Assembly (NCBI RefSeq): GCF_002209555.1 | Contig: NZ_NJIF01000005.1 | Span: 124,001-188,000, forward strand | Length of the DNA stretch: 64,000 nucleotides | Direction: 5' to 3' | DNA from: Achromobacter insolitus | GTDB lineage: Bacteria > Pseudomonadota > Gammaproteobacteria > Burkholderiales > Burkholderiaceae_B | Made by a program: the position numbers and the translations under genes | Notes under the pieces: generated by a model | What the model saw: the letters and a program-made list of their open reading frames with translations, nothing else | Told to the model about the DNA's origin: nothing | Databases searched by the model: none | Part shown: piece by piece, positions 57,884 to 64,000 of the stretch | Layout: each line of letters starts with the position of its first letter | How positions within the stretch are numbered: position 1 is the stretch's first letter

Positions 57884-58639
57884 TTACTTGGCCTTGGCGA
57901 TGCGCTCTTCGATGTGCTGCGCGCGCTTGGCCGAGGACGGGTGGGAGCTCATCATATCGCTCTTGCCGCCGTCCAGCTCTGCCAGCTTCTGGAACGCGGT
58001 CACCAGGCCGCGGGTATTCAGGCCCTTGGCCTGAAGCTGGTCGAAGGAGTAGTCGTCGGCGGCGCTTTCCTGCGATTGCGAGAACTGCGCGTTGATGAAC
58101 TTCTCGGTCAGGTCGCCCAGTTGCGACGAGCTCAGCGCGGCCACCGTGGCGCCACCCGCGGCGTTGGCGGCATCGCGCGCGGCGGAAACGGTGTAGGCGG
58201 TCTGCATCGCCTTCTTGCTATGGCCCAGCGCGACGTGGCCGATTTCGTGACCCACCACGCCCAGGACCTCATCGTCGGTCATCATGTCCATCAGGCCGCT
58301 GTAGACGCGGATGCAGCCGTTGGCCATGGCCCAGGCGTTGACGTCCTTGGTGACATAGACCTTGTAGCTGGCCTTCTGGCCGTTGACCGTGCCGCCCAGC
58401 TGCTTGGCGATCTTCTGCAGGCGGGCGTCGTACTTGCTGCCGGGAGCGGCGATCTTTTCCTGGGAATCGCTTTGCGCGCAGGCCTTATCCGACAGGGTCT
58501 TGATTTCGGCATCGCTCAGCGTGGCAGCCTGAACAACCTTGCTGCCGGCGCCGACCAGGCCGCCGATGTCCAGGGCCTGGGAGGCCGAGAAAGGGGCAAG
58601 CGCAACGCCCAGGGCGGCGACGGTGTAGCGGATCTTCAT
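57884..58639 (-). CDS. M48 family zinc metalloprotease
   Basis: The 251-residue envelope protease has a signal peptide (RYTVAALGVALAPFSASQA, then LDIGG) and no lipobox Cys, so it is probably periplasmic. The zinc-binding HEIGH is at 131-135 (VVGHEIGHVALGH), and the third ligand Glu lies in SQSQESAADDYSF. It resembles the YcaL/LoiP group of small M48 proteases that act in outer-membrane quality control. I start at 58639, where AGGAG lies upstream. Confidence 0.9.
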   Translation of the reverse strand: MKIRYTVAALGVALAPFSASQALDIGGLVGAGSKVVQAATLSDAEIKTLSDKACAQSDSQEKIAAPGSKYDARLQKIAKQLGGTVNGQKASYKVYVTKDVNAWAMANGCIRVYSGLMDMMTDDEVLGVVGHEIGHVALGHSKKAMQTAYTVSAARDAANAAGGATVAALSSSQLGDLTEKFINAQFSQSQESAADDYSFDQLQAKGLNTRGLVTAFQKLAELDGGKSDMMSSHPSSAKRAQHIEERIAKAK

Positions 58640-58901
58640 GGGAACAAACTCCTCTTTACGGGCTCTATGCGAACGAGGCCGCAATTCTATATACGACCAA
58701 TGCACACCAAGCGTTTCGCCACACAGTTTCGCAAATGCCAGTTTTTCTTACATAAAACCCCAACGGGGTTGGCGCAATCATGCTAGCCGGCATCCCCGGA
58801 CAACCGGATCCTTCATAAAAAATCGATAGCCACACGGCAGCGCCGCATTGATAGAATTGCGCCCGCCTTTTTCTGCATACACCAAACGGCTCGCACCCAA
58901 A

Positions 58902-59450
58902 ATGATCCCGAATACCCCTCCCCGCCTGGGCCTGTTGCCCAGCCTCATCTTCAGCTCGCGCTGGCTGCAGCTGCCCCTGTACCTTGGCCTGATCGTCGCG
59001 CAGGGCGTCTACGTCATGCTGTTCCTGAAGGAGCTATGGCATCTGCTGACGCATGCCACCAGTTTCGGCGAGATGGAGATCATGCTGCTGGTGCTGGGCC
59101 TGATCGACGTGGTGATGATCTCGAACCTTCTGGTCATGGTGATCGTTGGCGGCTACGAAACCTTCGTGTCCCGCCTGCGCCTGCAAGACCATCCCGACCA
59201 GCCGGAATGGCTCAGCCACGTGAACGCCAGCGTGCTCAAGGTGAAGCTGGCGATGGCCATCATTGGCATCTCTTCGATCCACCTGCTGCGCACCTTCATC
59301 GAAGCCGGCACGCTGGGCACGCCCAACGCCCGCTTCTCAGAGGCCGGCGTAATGTGGCAGACCATCATCCACGCCCTGTTCATCCTGTCGGCACTGGGAA
59401 TTGCACTGGTGGACAAGCTGGCCACCCCGACGCACAACGCCAAGCACTGA
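58902..59450 (+). CDS. YqhA family membrane protein
   Basis: The 182-residue protein has four hydrophobic segments, near residues 12-40, 55-80, 112-135 and 150-170. The pattern ([52 protein letters not shown], and [28 protein letters not shown]) matches the UPF0114/YqhA family. Function is unknown; related proteins are found near stress and redox genes. The start at 58902 gives [20 protein letters not shown]. It is divergent from the M48 protease gene. Confidence 0.87.
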   Translation: MIPNTPPRLGLLPSLIFSSRWLQLPLYLGLIVAQGVYVMLFLKELWHLLTHATSFGEMEIMLLVLGLIDVVMISNLLVMVIVGGYETFVSRLRLQDHPDQPEWLSHVNASVLKVKLAMAIIGISSIHLLRTFIEAGTLGTPNARFSEAGVMWQTIIHALFILSALGIALVDKLATPTHNAKH

Positions 59451-59489
59451 GCTGCACGCCGCCATCCCGCGGCATACCGCGCAAGCAGC

Positions 59490-59526
59490 AAAAAAGCCCC
59501 CGCACATTGCGTGCGGGGGCTTTTTT
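59490..59526. terminator. Bidirectional terminator between the YqhA-like and cold-shock genes
   Basis: AGCCCCCGCAC (59495-59505) pairs with GTGCGGGGGCT (59511-59521) around a five-base loop, with A-runs and T-runs on the two flanks. It ends the rightward yqhA-like gene and the leftward cold-shock gene. Confidence 0.9.
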
Positions 59527-59569
59527 CTGGGCGGAACACCGGGCCTGCCGGCGCGCTGCCCTGCTCAGG

Positions 59570-59776
59570 TCAGGCCGCGACCTTGATGTTCTTCGCGCTG
59601 GGACCTTTGGGGCCGGTGCCGACATCAAAGGTGACGCGCTGGTTTTCCTGCAGCGACTTGTAGCCTTCGCTGCGGATCTCCGAGTAGTGAGCGAAAAGAT
59701 CCTTGCTGCCATCATCGGGCATGATGAAACCATAACCCTTTTCGGCGTTGAACCACTTAACGATGCCGGTTGCCAT
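59570..59776 (-). CDS. Cold-shock protein, CspA family
   Basis: This 68-residue OB-fold protein binds RNA and single-stranded DNA and acts as an RNA chaperone. The RNP1 motif KGYGFI and RNP2-type DLFAHY are present ([18 protein letters not shown] and [15 protein letters not shown]). It has a long leader and a sigma-70-type promoter (59914-59943), as is common for cold-shock-regulated csp genes. A second, similar gene lies at 60901-61104. Confidence 0.95.
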   Translation of the reverse strand: MATGIVKWFNAEKGYGFIMPDDGSKDLFAHYSEIRSEGYKSLQENQRVTFDVGTGPKGPSAKNIKVAA

Positions 59777-59943
59777 GGAATGTCCTTGAACCTAGAAAAA
59801 GCGATTGCTCGCGGGGCGCCAGATCATCAAGGATGGGAGAGGAAGCAACCGCAGTACCACTGACGGCGACAAGTGAAACGCAGACCGCGTCGCTTGAAAA
59901 TCTCGCTAAACCCAGTGTATTGGCGAACCCCGAAAAACGTCAA
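59777..59943 (-). promoter_or_regulatory. Promoter and long leader of the first cold-shock gene
   Basis: On the - strand a -35 box TTGACG (59943-59938) and a -10 box TACACT (59919-59914) are separated by 18 bases. Transcription would begin near 59907, leaving a leader of about 130 bases. Long leaders that fold differently in the cold are a known feature of csp genes; I did not work out a structure. From 59944 to 60105 I see no further gene or clear signal. Confidence 0.55.
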
Positions 59944-60105
59944 ACATCTACAAGTTCCGCACAGCACCCGAAGCAACGGAAAACCAGGCCCGGCAAGGGT
60001 TCGGGTCCAAAAAAAGGCGCAGAATTTTCAACTTGGCACGCGTGGACACATGCGGATACTTGCTGCCGCAGACCTCGCCCCAGCGCCTTTGCCGAGGGTG
60101 GAATG

Positions 60106-60669
60106 CTATCCGGCGAAGCCGCCGGCATCGAGAAACTCCTGCTCCGCCTGCGTGGTTTGCCTGCCCAGCGCAGCATTGCGGTGGGGAAAGCGTCCGAAGC
60201 GCTTGATGATGTCGCGATGCAGAACCGCCCAACGCAACGACTCGGCGTCCAGCGGCTCCATCAGGGCCACGCCACGGTTCTGCGCCGCAAGATTTTCGGC
60301 GTGTTCGAAAGGCAGGTAGAAAAACTGGCGCAATTGCGGATCCACCGCCAAGTCATGGCCCGCCGCAATGGCGTGATCCGCGAAATACTGAGCCAGCGGG
60401 TCGGTCGCGAACATATGCGCGGTGTTGCGATAGGCGTTGCGGGGGAACTGGTCCAGCAGGATCACCAACGCCAAGGCACCGGTGGCGTCATCCAGCCACG
60501 CGTCCAGCTGGCGCGCCGCGGCGGCCATGTGGCTCGCTTCAAAGCGGTCACGAAAGGCGGCATCGAATTCCGCGCTCTTGCTGAACCACTGTTGCGGGCC
60601 GGCGTTGAGCCAGAATGCAACCACGTCTGCGGCTTGCGGAACAATCGGCGTGGTGGAAGGAGAAGTCAT
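60106..60669 (-). CDS. DUF924 family protein
   Basis: The 187-residue cytosolic protein belongs to the DUF924/TPR-like family, with ADVVAFWLNAGPQQWFSKSAEFDAAFRDRF near the N-terminus and the family-defining LILLDQFPRNAYRNTAHMFATDPLAQ near residue 70. The late FGRFPHRNAALGR is also typical. Members are all-helical and of unknown function. I start at 60669 because the family N-terminus begins near there; the frame is open further upstream. Confidence 0.88.
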   Translation of the reverse strand: MTSPSTTPIVPQAADVVAFWLNAGPQQWFSKSAEFDAAFRDRFEASHMAAAARQLDAWLDDATGALALVILLDQFPRNAYRNTAHMFATDPLAQYFADHAIAAGHDLAVDPQLRQFFYLPFEHAENLAAQNRGVALMEPLDAESLRWAVLHRDIIKRFGRFPHRNAALGRQTTQAEQEFLDAGGFAG

Positions 60670-60856
60670 GAGAGCGCGGATCCTGGAGTCGAAGCAAGGC
60701 CGACAATAACAGAGACGCGCGCCGGATTTAGGGCTCATACACCAGAAGAATGAATCCGATGCGAGTTTGACGTCGAGAGATACTAAATCCTAGGGATTAC
60801 CCTGGTATTACAAATGGGCAGATACTTTCCATGTTCAGGATGCATTGCCGCAGAAA

Positions 60857-60881
60857 ACAAAAAAGCCCCGCGAAGGGGCTT
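60857..60881 (-). terminator. Terminator of the second cold-shock gene
   Basis: AAGCCCC (60863-60869) pairs with GGGGCTT (60875-60881) around a five-base loop. The run of A on its left supplies the T-run for leftward transcription. It lies about 20 bases after the csp stop. Confidence 0.8.
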
Positions 60882-60900
60882 CTACCGAAAACTCAGACCC

Positions 60901-61104
60901 TTACAGGACCTGGATCTTCGTGGCTTGCGGGCCCTTGGGGCCATTGGCCGTCACAAAGCTGACGCGCTGGTTCTCTTCCAGAGACTTGAAGCCCGAGCCC
61001 TGAATTTCGGAGAAGTGAGCGAACAGATCCTTACCACCCGCTTCCGGAGTGATGAAGCCATAGCCCTTTTCCGAGTTGAACCACTTAACGACGCCGGTTT
61101 CCAT
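60901..61104 (-). CDS. Cold-shock protein, CspA family (second copy)
   Basis: This 67-residue OB-fold nucleic-acid-binding protein reads [21 protein letters not shown] and [19 protein letters not shown], with RNP1 KGYGFI and RNP2-type DLFAHF. It is clearly a paralogue of the gene at 59570-59776, differing mainly in the C-terminal half. It has its own promoter and a leader of about 130 bases, so the two may respond differently to cold or growth phase. Confidence 0.95.
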   Translation of the reverse strand: METGVVKWFNSEKGYGFITPEAGGKDLFAHFSEIQGSGFKSLEENQRVSFVTANGPKGPQATKIQVL

Positions 61105-61270
61105 ACTGTATTTCCTAGAGATAATGGGCAAATGCCCGGAGGTCACGAATCAATCAAGGAGGGGACAGTAGAACAATAACGCTGAGCCGGAAAAGGCACG
61201 GCACTGAACGAAAATCGCAACGCTTGTGATCGTGTGCCGACACTATCGTTAGGTTCCCCTCACAAGTCAA
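61105..61270 (-). promoter_or_regulatory. Promoter and long leader of the second cold-shock gene
   Basis: On the - strand TTGACT (61270-61265) and GATAGT (61247-61242) form -35 and -10 boxes separated by 17 bases. Transcription would begin near 61235, giving a leader of about 130 bases, like the first csp gene. No coding potential is seen in the leader. Confidence 0.6.
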
Positions 61271-61479
61271 CATAATCCTAAAAAATGCGTGCCAATAATG
61301 CAACAAAGAGAAACTGCACGCGGAATCCACACATTTTCATAGGCAATAAGGAGTCCTGCATAGGTGTTTACACCCACGCATCATAAAAAAACAATCAAGG
61401 CTTATATAAATGCCGCCTGCCCGCGTACGAGGATTTCTTCATACGCCGTTCGGGCTAGCACTTTGGTTTGCCGCCAGGC
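61271..61479. other. A/T-rich gap between the second csp gene and a small unknown gene
   Basis: No gene is visible. A possible weak terminator for the leftward small gene is GCGTGC (61287-61292) paired with GCACGC (61316-61321) with AAAAAAT at 61280-61286, but the loop is long. The stretch is notably more A/T-rich than its surroundings. Confidence 0.45.
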
Positions 61480-61800
61480 TTACTCGTCGATAGGTAAACC
61501 CAGCAGATCGAGCGCCGCGCCAAAAGCATCGGGGCCCGAGCAAAGGAAAACCGCCACGTCGCCGGGATTCATATTTTCCAGGACTTGGTCGATCTGTTCT
61601 TGCGCATTATCAACATTGTCGACAGTTGAGGCGTGTATGTCCGCCCCGGCTTCGACTTTTTCACGCGGCACGATGTCTGCGATCGCATTGAGGTCCGTCA
61701 CGCCCACTAAGACGTAGACGCTGATGCTCTCGCCATCCAGCGTGGTGTGCAGCTCGACGCCGCCCGCTACGTCGGCAACCTGCCGACTTACTATTTCCAT
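61480..61800 (-). CDS. Small protein of unknown function
   Basis: I do not recognise this 106-residue acidic protein. It begins MEIVSRQVADVAGGVELHTTLDG and ends GAALDLLGLPIDE. It is predicted soluble, with alternating strand-like segments in the first third (VELHTTLDGESISVYVLVGV) and a helix around VDNAQEQIDQVLENM. AAGGAAG lies about seven bases upstream of the ATG, supporting this start. Neighbours on the same strand are another unknown gene (61894) and the csp gene. Confidence 0.65.
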   Translation of the reverse strand: MEIVSRQVADVAGGVELHTTLDGESISVYVLVGVTDLNAIADIVPREKVEAGADIHASTVDNVDNAQEQIDQVLENMNPGDVAVFLCSGPDAFGAALDLLGLPIDE

Positions 61801-61893
61801 GATCCATCTTCCTTGATTTGCGGGCAGAGCCCGCCTGGGCACGCACCTTGCAGGTGCACTCGCACGCCCAGGCGCGACTATAACAGCCTTACG

Positions 61894-62292
61894 CTAATGC
61901 TTCTTGACAGTAGGACCAAGCGACTGCCGGGCAGCGCCCGACGTCGCCGCAACGGGGCGGATGCGCACCCCGGCGTCGGCCAGCGCGCGCGCCAGGGGTT
62001 TCTGGGCCGCCAGGAAGGCGTCCTTTTCGTCCGCAACCAGCTTGCAGACGAACAGCTGCGCCAGCAGTTGCGTGCGACGGGCCTTGCGATTGCCGGACTC
62101 CTGCGCAAGCCAGTCGCCGACCCACGCCGCGGCCGCATCGGCATCGCCGTGCAGCTTGACGTGGCCGAGCAGGTCGAACACGGTCACGCCTTCGATGCTG
62201 CCGTCTTCGTTGCGCGTGAGGAAGAGCTTGGCGGCCTGGCCCGAATAGCCGGGAATCAGCGCGAGGCAATCGCGCTCTGCGGGTTTCTTCAT
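61894..62292 (-). CDS. Conserved protein of unknown function
   Basis: The 132-residue protein is not recognised. It opens MKKPAERDCLALIPGYSGQAAKLFLTRNEDGSIEGVTVFDLLGHVKLHGDADAAAAWVGDW, suggesting a compact alpha/beta fold followed by a helical segment and a basic tail (QSLGPTVKKH). There is no signal peptide or membrane segment. It is divergent from the DUF2513-like gene at 62418. Confidence 0.6.
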   Translation of the reverse strand: MKKPAERDCLALIPGYSGQAAKLFLTRNEDGSIEGVTVFDLLGHVKLHGDADAAAAWVGDWLAQESGNRKARRTQLLAQLFVCKLVADEKDAFLAAQKPLARALADAGVRIRPVAATSGAARQSLGPTVKKH

Positions 62293-62417
62293 GGGATCTG
62301 CATGTATCGGTTATCAAGAACCCTGGACTGTAACCCGGCGGCGCGCCCTGTCGCGTCGCCGCAATGGATCTCTGCTATCGTCGCCCTATCCCTTAGCCCC
62401 AATGAATGGTGGACATC

Positions 62418-62717
62418 ATGCAACGCGATTTCGATCTTGTCGTCACTATCCTCGGCGCCCTGCGCGACGCCCCCGGCCCCAACCTGAGCACGCACGACAT
62501 CAAGAACGTGGCCTTGGCCCCGCACCCCGAAGAGCAAGGCCTGCAGCTGATCGCGCATCACCTGGACCTGCTGGAAGATGCGGGCCTGGTCAAGCAGATC
62601 AGCGAAACCGCGGCGACCGCGGGCGCCACGCGCTGGCGCATCACCTGGAAGGGCTATGACGCCCTGGAACAGGATGAAGAAGACGAGGACGACGAGGACT
62701 ACGACGCGGAAGAATAA
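62418..62717 (+). CDS. DUF2513-like winged-helix protein
   Basis: The 99-residue protein starts MQRDFDLVVTILGALRD and continues with HHLDLLEDAGLVKQISETAATAGATRWRITWKGYDALE, the pattern of the DUF2513 winged-helix family, which is frequent in phages and integrated elements. No phage genes surround it here. The C-terminus is a strongly acidic tail (EQDEEDEDDEDYDAEE). I prefer the ATG at 62418, with GGTGGA upstream, over the ATG at 62406. It could be a small DNA-binding regulator, but target and effect are unknown. Confidence 0.7.
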   Translation: MQRDFDLVVTILGALRDAPGPNLSTHDIKNVALAPHPEEQGLQLIAHHLDLLEDAGLVKQISETAATAGATRWRITWKGYDALEQDEEDEDDEDYDAEE

Positions 62718-62737
62718 GGCGCGCGGCGCCCCGGGGC

Positions 62738-63010
62738 TCAGCGGCGCATCAGGATGCGCCGCGTGAGCAGCGACGCGGCCGCGCCGATCACCAGGCTGAA
62801 CATGAAGGCGGCGATCGACAGCATCGCCGACAGATCGCTGAAGCCGCCGTGGCGGGACAACAGGAACACCGCCACGCCCACGACAGCCGCCAGTGCGGCG
62901 ACACCCAGCAGCACGCGCTTGACGGAGCCCAGGCGGCCGCAAAACGAACCGCCAACCAGAGCCGCCGCCACCATCGCAGCCATCGACCAGAACAGGTATT
63001 CGTACTGCAC
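62738..63010 (-). CDS. Small membrane protein of unknown function
   Basis: The 90-residue protein has three hydrophobic segments (about residues 6-22, 31-49 and 60-83) and ends in a basic tail (LLTRRILMRR). I start at the GTG at 63010, with GGGAG eight bases upstream; in-frame ATG codons further upstream lack such a site. I recognise no family. It converges on the DUF2513-like gene. Confidence 0.6.
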   Translation of the reverse strand: MQYEYLFWSMAAMVAAALVGGSFCGRLGSVKRVLLGVAALAAVVGVAVFLLSRHGGFSDLSAMLSIAAFMFSLVIGAAASLLTRRILMRR

Positions 63011-63109
63011 GGGCGGTCTCCCACGTAGGTATTGAGGCGCAGGCATTATAGGCGTCCATGCGGACACCTCCGCGCCCGGCAGCCTGCCGGACAAGCGGCG
63101 CCAGCCGCC

Positions 63110-63496
63110 CTAGCCGACCGCCACCACGCTGATCTCGACCAGGGCCCCATAGTGCAGTTCGCGGGTGGGCACGACAGCCCGAGCCGGCCGGTGATCGCCC
63201 AAGCATTGCTCGTAAACGCGATTGACTTCGTCCCAGAGCGCCACGTCCGGGATGTACACCGTCACACTGGCGACCGCAGCGAGAGAGGCGCCAGCCGCTT
63301 CAAGAATGGCGCGGACGCTGCGCAGCGCCTCCCGCGTCTGCGCGGCCGCGCCGCTGGCCAGCGCCGGCCGCTCGCCCGGCGCCGCCGGCGGCAGGAAACC
63401 CAGCTGCCCCGAGACGAAGATGAAGCCGTTGGCGCGAACGGCCTGCGCATAATGGCCGGCGGGCGGCGTGGCCTGATGCGTATGGATGAGTTCCAT
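63110..63496 (-). CDS. RidA family protein
   Basis: RidA (YjgF/UK114) proteins hydrolyse reactive enamine/imine intermediates such as those made by PLP enzymes. The 128-residue protein has NGFIFVSGQLGFLPP, TREALRSVRAILEAAGASLAAVASVTVYIPD, and the catalytic-Arg region PARAVVPTRELHYGALVEISVVAV. The spacing around the active-site Arg is slightly longer than in classical RidA. It lies 24 bases after the D-threonine-aldolase-like gene, consistent with detoxifying imines from a PLP enzyme. Confidence 0.88.
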   Translation of the reverse strand: MELIHTHQATPPAGHYAQAVRANGFIFVSGQLGFLPPAAPGERPALASGAAAQTREALRSVRAILEAAGASLAAVASVTVYIPDVALWDEVNRVYEQCLGDHRPARAVVPTRELHYGALVEISVVAVG

Positions 63497-63520
63497 GCGT
63501 GCCTCCGTGAAAAAAGGCGG

Positions 63521-64000
63521 CTACCAACCGCGAAACCGTTCCCACTGCGCCACGATTTCCGATGAATCCGGGCGCACGACCTGGTAGGCGTCGTGCTGGG
63601 CGCAAGTCGCGCAGGCGTGGTTGGGCACGATGCGCAGCTTCGTGCCCAAGGGCAGATCCGGCAAGACCGCCCCGCTGCCGGGACGAACCTTGATGATGCC
63701 TTGCTCCTGGTTGGTTTCGGCAAGCAGCACGTCGGGATAGACCCTGCCGCTCGCATCGCACACCAAGCCGTACAACTGGTCCACCCGCTGCCTGGCTGTG
63801 CCCCGGTCGCGCGACATGGCCATCCAGCCGGCGTCGACCAGAATCCAGCCCTTGTCGGGCTGATGGCCGATGACGGTGGTCAGCACGGTTGCGGCGATAT
63901 CGTCCACCGAGCACACGCCCAGTCCCGCCATCACCAGATCGAAGAACACGTATACGCCGGCGCGGACTTCAGTCACGCCATCGAGATTGCGGGCGAAATG
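63521..64000 (-). CDS. D-threonine aldolase/D-serine dehydratase-like protein, C-terminal part
   Basis: The gene runs off the right edge, so only about 160 C-terminal residues are seen. The fragment begins within NLDGVTEVRAGVYVFFDLVMAGLG and contains GWILVDAGWMAMSRDRGT and VPNHACATCAQHDAYQV, where His and Cys match the metal-binding site of eukaryotic-type D-serine dehydratase and D-threonine aldolase (fold type III PLP enzymes). The PLP Lys would be in the missing part. It is followed by the RidA gene, a sensible pairing for a dehydratase making an enamine. Confidence 0.85.
   Translation of the reverse strand, partial: HFARNLDGVTEVRAGVYVFFDLVMAGLGVCSVDDIAATVLTTVIGHQPDKGWILVDAGWMAMSRDRGTARQRVDQLYGLVCDASGRVYPDVLLAETNQEQGIIKVRPGSGAVLPDLPLGTKLRIVPNHACATCAQHDAYQVVRPDSSEIVAQWERFRGW

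Overview
The window looks like a chromosomal segment of a high-GC betaproteobacterium of the Alcaligenaceae (Achromobacter/Bordetella type). This rests on base composition, a full iscRSUA-hscBA-fdx-iscX operon, a single LolC/E-type protein next to LolD, two 'Bug' (TctC-like) periplasmic binding proteins without transporter membrane subunits, and the overall housekeeping gene style. The genus is an inference. I see no prophage, insertion sequence, CRISPR array, rRNA or tRNA gene, so this is ordinary chromosome with several catabolic cassettes.

Layout. 1-1020: start of a probable fumarylacetoacetate-hydrolase-family gene, divergent from a GntR/FCD regulator, with four evenly phased GCATGC sites between them. 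1050-2073: TPP riboswitch and thiM. 2093-7966: a siderophore uptake locus (ATPase, two permeases, binding protein, TonB-dependent receptor) behind a Fur box. 8082-10186: an OmpR/CpxA-like two-component pair. 10193-13013: tatD, lolD and a lolC/E-type gene. 13144-15770: a conserved unknown gene translationally overlapped with recJ (GTG start). 16069-17379: an MFS carboxylate transporter. 17639-21409: prfB with its programmed +1 frameshift, an SDR, lysS and a small membrane protein.

21426-29902 is one long leftward operon: livG-livH-livM-livK-livF, an acyl-CoA ligase, a thiolase and a TetR regulator as last gene. It is divergent from an enoyl-CoA hydratase gene, and a candidate TetR operator lies between them. 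30958-35019 holds a second CoA cassette (enoyl-CoA hydratase, CaiB-type CoA transferase, Bug protein) divergent from a LysR regulator. 35012-35896 encodes a tandem methylglyoxal-synthase-like protein whose first copy has lost its catalytic residues. This is the most unusual protein in the window.

36031-41566 is the isc operon with an IscR box at its promoter. Then come a low-molecular-weight tyrosine phosphatase gene, uvrB, and divergently an aromatic/aspartate aminotransferase gene. 46007-50632 is a third catabolic cassette (IclR regulator, SCP2-type thiolase, AMP-dependent ligase, Bug protein). 50816-51505 is lexA with a near-perfect SOS box. 51637-57714 carries the proteostasis block lon (with a heat-shock-type promoter), clpX, clpP and tig. 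57884-64000 has an M48 protease, a YqhA-like membrane protein, two cold-shock genes with long leaders, a DUF924 protein, several small unknown genes, a RidA protein and a partial D-threonine-aldolase/D-serine-dehydratase-like gene.

Three cassettes share a logic: take up an organic acid (liv ABC system or Bug protein), activate it to a CoA ester (ligase or CoA transferase) and degrade it (hydratase or thiolase), each under a local TetR, LysR or IclR regulator. Substrates cannot be read from the sequence.
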